Shown here in pieces: positions 30,614 to 36,583 of a stretch of DNA of 36,583 bases (positions within the stretch are counted from its first letter, which is position 1; the number at the start of each line of letters is the position of its first letter). This DNA is from Thermincola carboxydiphila (GTDB lineage Bacteria > Bacillota > Thermincolia > Thermincolales > UBA2595). The position numbers and the translations under genes were made by a program. The DNA lies in the NCBI GenBank assembly GCA_016841325.1, contig JAENZJ010000031.1, forward strand, positions 1-36,583. Direction: 5' to 3'. Under the pieces are notes generated by a model. The model was not told where the DNA came from, ran no database searches, and saw nothing but the letters and a program-made list of their open reading frames with translations.

Positions 30614-33598
30614 GCCTTTTCTCCTTTCGGTCCCTGATGGCCTAATCATTTCCCTGGTCACCCAGTCCACAAAAACATCAACAATTTCCGGGTCATACTG
30701 GGTCCCCTTCTTACTTATCAGCTCCTCCAACGCCCACTCCACCGGCTGAGCCTTCCGGTACGGCCGGTTGGAGGTCATCGCATCAAACCCGTCAACAACT
30801 GTCAGGATACGGGCGCTCTTGGGAATGTCCTCACCTTTTAATCCATCGGGGTACCCGGACCCGTCATACCATTCGTGATGATGGTATACGATCGGGATAA
30901 TTTTCCGCAGCCCTTTAATTGGCGCCAACAGGTTAGCCCCAACCACCGGATGAAGCTTCAGTGATGCAAATTCTTCATCAGTCAGGGGCCCTTTCTTATT
31001 TACAATTTCTGAATGTACGTGAATTTTTCCGATATCGTGAAGGTATCCGGTCAATCTCAGCTGGTATTTCTGTTTATCGGTCATCCCCAGTTCCCCGGCC
31101 AGTTTCACGGCATAGCTGGCTACCTGACGGGAATGCTCCCAGGTATACCGGTCCCTGGAATCCAGTAGTTGGATAAGTACTTTAATGGTGTCAAAGAATG
31201 CCTTTTCAGATGCGGTAAAGTCTTTTTCCAGTTCGGCAAAGTCCGACAGGTAAATCTGTGCCTTGTTCTTTACCTGCCGCTTTACCCGGTACATAGCCTG
31301 GTCGGCGCTGTCAATCAGGGTCCTGGCCGTTAAGGCATCATCGGGGAAGGTGGCTATCCCTATAGATGCGGTTATCCCAAAAACCTTACCCTCCTCAGGG
31401 TCGGTAAACCTCATCCCGGCTATCTCACAGCGTATCCTTTCCGCAATCTGAAAGGCCCTTTCCTTTGATGTGCCTACAAGTATTACCACAAATTCGTCGC
31501 CCCCGTAGCGGGCTATGATATCTTCAATACGGACATTACACCTGAGGACTTCCGCGGTTTCCTTAAGAATGGTATCCCCTACGGAGTGACCGTATTTGTC
31601 ATTACAGTATTTGAAGTCATTAAGGTCAATCATGACCAGGGACAGCCTGGCTTTTTTCTTTCCTGCCCTGGCTATCAGTCGGGTCAAGTTTTTCAGAAAA
31701 TAGTTGTGGTCATACAGTCCGGTCAGCCCGTCGGTACACGCCAGCAGTTTGGTCCTCTGGTACATCTGGGCATTAACTATAGCTGGTCCTATCTGGCTGG
31801 ACATTGTCTGCAAAAACTGTATCTTATCCTCACTGAAGAAATCTGTCTGCCTGCTATAGACACTGATTACTCCAATTGTTTCATCACCCACAATTACCGG
31901 GGAACAGATAATTGATTTTGTCCCTGTTATGTAATTGAGTTCCCAGGAAAAATACTCTTTTAAATCATCTTCCCGGCAATCATCACATGGATCCAGTTTA
32001 TTGACATTATTTATTAGTACCGGCTCACCTTTGACGGCAACATAATATTCGATAGTTTTTTTCCAGTTAATCCGCCTGGGAGGCCGTTTGTTATCATAAA
32101 AACCCATTACCGGAAAATTGTCCTTTTTTCTGTCATAAATAAAGACAGCAGAACCGTCCGCCTGAAAGAAACTGCCTACCGTCTCCACAGCCCTGTTAAT
32201 GATAAACCTGAGGTTCAGGGAAGAGTTAAGCTGGTTGCCCAATTGGTGGACAGCCGCCAGTTCCTCATAAAGGATCTGATTCCTTACCACTGTGTCAGAG
32301 AGTTCTTCATAGAGCACTTTATTTTTAAAGGCCACGGCAGAGGCGCTGTTGAGCTCATCAGCGATCATCAGTCCACAAGCTGAGTAATCAAAATACCTGG
32401 AAACCCCTTCGTCATTCACCCCAATCTCACCGTACCCGATAAACCCCGCATAATCAAAAAACAGGCTGTTCTTCCTCAGGGTGTTGAGTGAATCCCTGAT
32501 TTCCTTTTTCAATCCGGCCTCAGAATAAATATGCAGCCTGAATACAGAGGAGAAAACCAGAAAAGCCAAAGGTTTGTTAATTCTCCCCCGGGACATGGTT
32601 TTGGTAACAAGTGCGGCAACAGTACCTTCCAGTTCCTCACGGTTTACTCCCATCACGGCAACAGTCATATTGGTATATGGTTTTTTCAGGCACCTGATTC
32701 CATTATCAGGGGTTATTTCCTGGCCCATCAGGATAGAGTAGTTTCCGAAATCGTCACATATCCCCATGGGGTTATTGATGAAATACCCGAGTGGGTCTCT
32801 TCTTAAATCTTCTATGTCAACATTGATAAGTTTGGCATAATATTCGGCAGCAGGTTCATAATTGAGCTCCCTTATTTCATGACCGGCCACTTTTGTAATT
32901 GAAGCCTGCAGTGTGGTAGGCCGGTGATTGATAAAAGTGGCAGCGCCGAATTTCAGGTGGGTTTCTACCACAACCAGGACGAAACAGTCGGAGATTACTT
33001 CCCCGTTACAGAACAGGTAGGTCTTGTCCCATGTCAAGTCACCTCCGGTACAGGCCCCCACTATGGGAAAGGCATTGAGGGACCGCTTGCGGAGGGTGTC
33101 AATAACTTCAGCGGAATAAGAGTTCCGGTGCAGCGGGACTCCGGGCAGGAATACCAGGGCAAAGGTTTTTTTTGCATAATCAAGTTCAAGTTCGTTCACT
33201 GAGTCTTTTGACTGGTATTCACCAAAATAGTCCCCGCCCCCTGAGGTGTTAATGGCTTCTTCAACCGCCCTCCGGTAATTGAGGCTGAGGTCCCGTCCCA
33301 CACCGATATTTACTGAAAGGTATGGTGAAGCCAGGACAGATACAGCCACACTCCCAACACGAAAACCGCGGCAGATCTCTCCGGCTGACGTGCCCCCAAC
33401 GAGAGGCGTTCTTCCGGTAATTTCACGCACTCCCTGCAGGACCCGCTCCAGATCGTAATCACCCGAGCAGGAAACCATAACCAGGCTGGGACTGTATTTG
33501 GTTATCTTGCGGCAGGCTATCTCTGCTGCAGTCTTCCCGGCAGAGATACTGTCTTTGGCAACACTGTAACCTGTGCCAAATTCCAGATAATTCCCCAT
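30566..33598 (-). CDS. FIST-GAF-GGDEF-HD-GYP sensory cyclic-di-GMP protein
   Basis: A 1010-residue, apparently soluble protein. Domain order: FIST_N (about 20-220, PSLVMVSCSGDYD, VGGTSAGEI), FIST_C (about 230-400), a short helical linker, GAF (about 450-610, ADGSAVFIYDRKKDNFPVMG), GGDEF (about 620-785) with an intact GGDEF at 699-703 and an RxxD inhibitory site (R690-D693), and HD-GYP (about 805-985) with LHDIGK (H854, D855), HHEWYDGSGYP (906-917) and the RPYR region. Both catalytic sites look intact, so it may make and break c-di-GMP under control of a small ligand bound by FIST. The start at 33598 has AGGTG five bases upstream. Confidence 0.9.
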   Translation of the reverse strand: MGNYLEFGTGYSVAKDSISAGKTAAEIACRKITKYSPSLVMVSCSGDYDLERVLQGVREITGRTPLVGGTSAGEICRGFRVGSVAVSVLASPYLSVNIGVGRDLSLNYRRAVEEAINTSGGGDYFGEYQSKDSVNELELDYAKKTFALVFLPGVPLHRNSYSAEVIDTLRKRSLNAFPIVGACTGGDLTWDKTYLFCNGEVISDCFVLVVVETHLKFGAATFINHRPTTLQASITKVAGHEIRELNYEPAAEYYAKLINVDIEDLRRDPLGYFINNPMGICDDFGNYSILMGQEITPDNGIRCLKKPYTNMTVAVMGVNREELEGTVAALVTKTMSRGRINKPLAFLVFSSVFRLHIYSEAGLKKEIRDSLNTLRKNSLFFDYAGFIGYGEIGVNDEGVSRYFDYSACGLMIADELNSASAVAFKNKVLYEELSDTVVRNQILYEELAAVHQLGNQLNSSLNLRFIINRAVETVGSFFQADGSAVFIYDRKKDNFPVMGFYDNKRPPRRINWKKTIEYYVAVKGEPVLINNVNKLDPCDDCREDDLKEYFSWELNYITGTKSIICSPVIVGDETIGVISVYSRQTDFFSEDKIQFLQTMSSQIGPAIVNAQMYQRTKLLACTDGLTGLYDHNYFLKNLTRLIARAGKKKARLSLVMIDLNDFKYCNDKYGHSVGDTILKETAEVLRCNVRIEDIIARYGGDEFVVILVGTSKERAFQIAERIRCEIAGMRFTDPEEGKVFGITASIGIATFPDDALTARTLIDSADQAMYRVKRQVKNKAQIYLSDFAELEKDFTASEKAFFDTIKVLIQLLDSRDRYTWEHSRQVASYAVKLAGELGMTDKQKYQLRLTGYLHDIGKIHVHSEIVNKKGPLTDEEFASLKLHPVVGANLLAPIKGLRKIIPIVYHHHEWYDGSGYPDGLKGEDIPKSARILTVVDGFDAMTSNRPYRKAQPVEWALEELISKKGTQYDPEIVDVFVDWVTREMIRPSGTERRKGLNRQDSQDRIFQDLQ

Positions 33599-33613
33599 TT
33601 CATCACCTGTCAT

Positions 33614-33629
33614 AATGTATTAATACATT
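33614..33629. promoter_or_regulatory. Perfect 16-bp palindrome before the FIST/HD-GYP gene
   Basis: AATGTATTAATACATT is a perfect palindrome 16 bp upstream of the start. It sits inside a 130-bp AT-rich intergenic region and could be an operator; no matching regulator is visible. A second short palindrome ACCTGACAGGT lies at 33650-33660. Confidence 0.35.
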
Positions 33630-33723
33630 CCTTTAAAATACATTTTTCTACCTGACAGGTAAGATTTCCTGCTCTTTCCATTAAAGAAATTTCGTGTTAT
33701 CGATGAAAGGTTATAATTACTAT

Positions 33724-33765
33724 TATGTTGTTTGACATAACTTCTATGTTGTTTGACTGAACTTC
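33724..33765. repeat. 21-bp tandem duplication across the ferritin-like gene stop
   Basis: Units 33724-33744 and 33745-33765 agree at 19 of 21 positions. The second unit encodes the last residues (QTT) and stop of the ferritin-like gene; the first lies just downstream. Confidence 0.65.
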
Positions 33766-34232
33766 AACTCATCCATAGTATCGCGAAGCTCTACCAAGTG
33801 TATTTTCTCCTGTTCCAGGAGTTTGCTTAAAGTGTCCCTTACTTTCTCTGATTCAGTAGAATTATACAGTTCCTGGTAGAACAGAATGGCATCCTTTTCA
33901 GCCTGAATCCCATACGCAAGCGCATCTGCAGGTCTTTTTATGTTATCACGGGTGATTTCCGAGTGACTGGGGAAAATGTCACCTGTGTCTGCCAGCAGGC
34001 GAAAATAACTTTCTCTGCCTGTTTTAACTGGTTCACCTGATTCCGGCAAACTAAGAATTTTTCTAAAAATCCCGGCATGCTCCTTCTCCTCTTCTGCCAG
34101 CCGGCTGAACATGTTTTTAATAGAAATGTCCTGGAACTGCCCTGCAGCCCAGGTGTAAAAATGCATGCCCTTTTCCTCCATTGTTATGGCCATCTGTGTA
34201 ATCTCACCTACCGTCAGGTTCCGGGTCTCCAT
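33744..34232 (-). CDS. Ferritin-like diiron protein (rubrerythrin-domain family, no rubredoxin tail)
   Basis: A 162-residue four-helix-bundle protein with two internally repeated halves, each carrying Glu/His iron ligands: ITMEEKGMHFYTWAA and RLAEEEKEHAGIFRKIL in the first, GIQAEKDAILFYQELY and LLEQEKIHLVELRD in the second. This is the erythrin/ferritin family pattern. It lacks the rubredoxin domain that the rubrerythrin at 26584-27075 has, so a role in iron binding or peroxide/oxygen detoxification is likely but not specific. A strong AGGAGG stands before the ATG. No terminator follows before the FIST gene, so some read-through into that gene is possible. Confidence 0.82.
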   Translation of the reverse strand: METRNLTVGEITQMAITMEEKGMHFYTWAAGQFQDISIKNMFSRLAEEEKEHAGIFRKILSLPESGEPVKTGRESYFRLLADTGDIFPSHSEITRDNIKRPADALAYGIQAEKDAILFYQELYNSTESEKVRDTLSKLLEQEKIHLVELRDTMDELKFSQTT

Positions 34233-34354
34233 GGAAACACCTCCTTTTTTCTCTATTATTCTGCCTGAGGTTTTTTTTATTCCGGGAATAAAGCCCTGAA
34301 CATAAAGGAAATCCTATTTCTGAGGACTTAAAAAAATTAAGGGAGTGAATTCAG

Positions 34355-34810
34355 GTGGAAGAAGGTAAAAATGATGACCTGGTAACCCTGTGGGAAAATA
34401 TGGGGGCATCAACCGGCGGTTTCCTGGGGCGCTTGATAGGATATGCCGCCCAGACCACCCTGCAGATGTATCAACAGGCAGTAAATAATCCGCTGCAGCA
34501 GCTAAATAACTCCTACAGCGGATCAACAACAGGTCCAACCGGTGAACCTGACGAGCCTCCTGATGTCAGGCAGCAGACATGGACCGAAATGGGGAGGGAA
34601 TTCGGAGAAGCCATGGGTAATTCTATTGGGATGTCCATGGACCTGCTGATTAAAAATCTGAAAAACTCGGCAGCCATGATGCCCGGATTCAACCAAAATT
34701 TCCCGGAGCATAGCTCCGGAAATCACCCCGGGAATAATCCCGGGAATGCTCCCGGGAACCACCGGGAAAATAACCCGGGCAATAGCCAGGAGGACAATCC
34801 GGGAACATAA
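34355..34810 (+). CDS. Hypothetical protein with Asn/Gly/Pro repeat tail
   Basis: A 151-residue protein starting at GTG, nine bases after GGGAG. Residues 1-110 are helical and rich in Gly/Gln/Asn (TLWENMGASTGGFLGRLIGY, LQQLNNSYSG), with an amphipathic stretch GREFGEAMGNSIGMSMDLLI. The C-terminal 35 residues are a degenerate repeat of NxPGN units (NHPGNNPGNAPGNHRENNPG), encoded by repeated CCCGGGAAT. I did not recognise the family; the overall make-up is somewhat phasin-like, which is a weak guess. It is convergent with the Met/Pro-rich gene, 18 bp apart. Confidence 0.6.
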   Translation: MEEGKNDDLVTLWENMGASTGGFLGRLIGYAAQTTLQMYQQAVNNPLQQLNNSYSGSTTGPTGEPDEPPDVRQQTWTEMGREFGEAMGNSIGMSMDLLIKNLKNSAAMMPGFNQNFPEHSSGNHPGNNPGNAPGNHRENNPGNSQEDNPGT

Positions 34811-34828
34811 TCAGAATATCTGCTGGAG

Positions 34829-35215
34829 CTAACAGCCCGGCTGCTGTCCACTGTCTGGCTGCTGTCCACTGTCCGGCTGCTGTCCACTACCCGGGTGCTG
34901 CCCGGACTTTTGCTGCTGTCCCGGCATCATCACCGGGACCATCATTACCGGCATCATGGGAGGGACCGGCATCATACCTGGCGGAGTCATTACCGGTGGC
35001 ATCATACCTGGAGGCATCATCATGGGAGGCATCATCATAGGGGGCATCATCACCGGAGGCGCAGGAAACATCATCGGTGGCACCGGAGCAGCCATCGGCG
35101 GCATTGGAAATGGCATGCCCATACCCATACCCATACCCATTCCCTGAGCCGGTTTGCCCCTATCGGCAGATTCAGTCTGTAAATGTTTATCATTATTGTT
35201 TTCCTGATTCACCAT
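34829..35215 (-). CDS. Met/Pro-rich low-complexity protein
   Basis: A 128-residue protein. A short hydrophilic N-terminus (MVNQENNNDKHLQTESADRG) precedes a GMGMGMGM tract, then about 75 residues made mostly of Met and Pro (for example PMPPMAAPVPPMMFPAPP and PPMMMPPGMMPP), and a tail of GQQPDS-type repeats ending in GC. No signal peptide is seen. Such Met-rich segments can bind Cu(I) or give condensate-forming scaffolds, but neither is shown. The start at 35215 is chosen because AGGTAGGTG lies just before it. The encoding DNA is highly repetitive (GGCATCATC units on the plus strand), so length may vary between strains. Confidence 0.55.
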   Translation of the reverse strand: MVNQENNNDKHLQTESADRGKPAQGMGMGMGMGMPFPMPPMAAPVPPMMFPAPPVMMPPMMMPPMMMPPGMMPPVMTPPGMMPVPPMMPVMMVPVMMPGQQQKSGQHPGSGQQPDSGQQPDSGQQPGC

Positions 35216-35317
35216 AACACCTACCTTTGTTTTTTTAAGGGTTTTAGTGTTAGGTTGCCAGATAGTGTTGAGAATATACCACTCCTTGATGTCGGTTATC
35301 ACCCATTTTAAATTTAA

Positions 35318-36528
35318 GTTTCAATCCTTATTATCCTGGAATTCAGTCAGAGACCAGAACGTAATCAGCCAGCATTATCGGATACTGGAGTTTCAATCCT
35401 TATTATCCTGGAATTTCAGTCAGAGACCTAAATATGGTGGGAAGTTTTATGCAGGCACAATATAGAATCCTTATTATCCTAGAATTCAGTCAGAGACTCA
35501 ATGAGGAAGACACGGAAATGCTCAGGGAAGGTTGGTTTCAATCCTTATTATCCTGGAATTAAGTCAGAGACCCACTTCCACGAAGTATCAATTGTTGATG
35601 TCTGATATTGTTTCAATCCTTATTATCCTGGAATTCAGTCAGAGACCAACGGCAACCGGCTGGTACTCAGCCAGAAAATGCCGTTTCAATCCTTATTATC
35701 CTGGAATTCAGTCAGAGACCAAATTAAAGGAGAAATTGGAAATTATGAAAAACACTGGTTTCAATCCTTATTATCCTGGAATTCAGTCAGAGACTTGGTT
35801 AGGAACAGTGATACTGCCGGGAAGGATATTTGCTGTTTCAATCCTTATTATCCTGGAATTCAGTCAGAGACATCGGGACGGCTCTAGCTATAGAGTTATC
35901 GCATTAAGTTTCAATCCTTATTATCCTGGAATTCAGTCAGAGACCATATTCGCTAAAACCGGAGAAGGTGCAATCTCTGACTAGTTTCAATCCTTATTAT
36001 CCTGGAATTCAGTCAGAGACGGAGAATGCGGCACGTTATAGTATCTAGGCGGCAGTTTCAATCCTTATTATCCTGGAATTCAGTCAGAGACGAAGTTGAA
36101 TTATATGATAGATGGGTTGCTCCTACGTTTCAATCCTTATTATCCTGGAATTCAGTCAGAGACGCGGGGTTTTTACCCGCTCACTAATTGGATTAACAAG
36201 TTTCAATCCTTATTATCCTGGAATTCAGTCAGAGACTGTTACCCAAGCAAAAACAGACCACACCGACATACATTGAGTTTCAATCCTTATTATCCTGGAA
36301 TTCAGTCAGAGACAAGTCCTCCACTGTTTTTGCCCTGCCCCGGATAAAATATTTCAATCCTTATTATCCTGGAATTCAGTCAGAGACACCTAATGAGCCC
36401 AAGAGAAATATAAGAGAGGGTTATAGTTTCAATCCTTATTATCCTGGAATTCAGTCAGAGACGCCCTGCTACATAAGGTCAAAGAGGTCGATTACTTCTT
36501 GTTTCAATCCTTATTATCCTGGAATTCA
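35318..36528 (-). CRISPR. CRISPR array, 17 repeats (last cut short) and 16 spacers
   Basis: The 37-bp repeat, read on the plus strand, starts GTTTCAATCC, contains TTATTATCCTGGAATT and ends CAGTCAGAGAC. Repeats begin at 35318, 35390, 35461, 35535, 35610, 35683, 35758, 35835, 35908, 35984, 36055, 36127, 36200, 36277, 36351, 36426 and 36501; spacers are 33-40 bp and all different. Its reverse complement ends ATTGAAAC, the usual 5' handle of type I-B/III crRNAs, so transcription should run on the minus strand with the leader to the right. Repeats 2-4 at the left are degenerate (35390 has an extra T, 35461 has six changes, 35535 has one), as expected at the old, leader-distal end. The repeat at 36501 stops after 28 bp where an IS-like end starts. 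No cas genes lie in the window. Confidence 0.97.
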
Positions 36529-36583
36529 TGTTTTTGGCAAGTAAAAAATGTAGCATTCCGGAAGTTCAGAAGTGTAGCACCCC
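36529..36583. mobile_element. Terminus of an IS21-family-like insertion sequence inside the CRISPR array (partial)
   Basis: From 36529 the CRISPR repeat is replaced by sequence opening TGTTTTTGGCAAG and containing two copies of TGTAGCA (36549-36555 and 36573-36579, 24 bp apart). IS21-family ends typically start TG and carry several spaced terminal repeats of this type. No transposase (IstA/IstB) is visible because the window ends, so the family call is tentative. Confidence 0.5.

Noticed and set aside
33599-33743. A c-di-GMP riboswitch before the FIST/HD-GYP gene
   Set aside because: The short AT-rich interval shows no GEMM-like core or tetraloop-receptor pattern.
34895-35182. Plus-strand frame rich in His/Arg opposite the Met/Pro-rich gene
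   Set aside because: It is the complement of low-complexity Met/Pro codons, with no ribosome binding site; the minus frame has one.
35532-36347. Open frames through the array with a recurring FNPYYPGIQSET peptide
   Set aside because: The peptide is just the CRISPR repeat translated; the spacers differ and there is no RBS.

Overview
The window reads as a chromosomal segment of a Gram-positive Clostridia-type bacterium. The best fit by gene content and order is the Peptococcaceae / Desulfotomaculum-Pelotomaculum group, but that is inferred from memory of synteny and was not tested by a search. Supporting signs are a T-box (not an attenuator peptide) controlling pheST, the order pheS-pheT-zapA followed by polX, strong GGAGG-type ribosome binding sites, two iron-oxygen proteins typical of anaerobes (rubrerythrin and a ferritin-like protein), and a gene-dense, mostly minus-strand layout.

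Layout. 1-3569 (minus): the N-terminal part of a U32 peptidase cut by the window edge, a NIF3-family metalloprotein and PolX. 3570-6680: a decayed island that breaks the zapA-polX neighbourhood. It holds a radical SAM peptide-maturation (RiPP) cassette in ruins: an epimerase C-terminal fragment, an unidentified C-terminal fragment, a PqqD-like gene without a start codon, a radical SAM maturase with an internal deletion and a lost C-terminus, an apparently intact 57-residue precursor-like peptide, an N-terminal fragment of a possible HprK-like protein, and the C-terminal part of a membrane-anchored Ig-like protein. 6831-11585: zapA, pheT and pheS behind a long leader with a promoter, a YqzL-like small ORF, a Phe T-box (specifier TTC) and a 118-bp imperfect palindrome. 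11599-14447: a SpoU-type RNA methyltransferase and the KtrA/KtrB potassium uptake pair.

14533-26296 is one long minus-strand Tad (tight adherence) pilus locus. In transcription order it is TadZ/CpaE, TadA, TadB, TadC, Flp-type pilin, a TadE-like pseudopilin with a zinc-finger-like tail, a large TadG-like coiled-coil protein, TadE, prepilin peptidase, a DUF6382-like/FHA membrane protein and a Ser/Thr kinase fused to a ParA-like domain. The last two suggest phospho-signalling attached to pilus assembly. A promoter with an 8-bp-arm palindrome precedes the locus.

26531-34232: rubrerythrin, a transglutaminase lipoprotein with three beta-sandwich-like repeats, tRNA-Pro(CGG), a plus-strand amidohydrolase, a FIST-GAF-GGDEF-HD-GYP cyclic-di-GMP protein (its 3' end overlaps the amidohydrolase gene) and a ferritin-like protein. 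34355-35215: two convergent low-complexity proteins (Asn/Gly/Pro-tailed and Met/Pro-rich). 35318-36528: a CRISPR array of 17 repeats and 16 spacers, best read as transcribed from the minus strand. Its leader-proximal end is cut inside a repeat by what looks like the end of an IS21-family element running off the window. No cas gene is visible.
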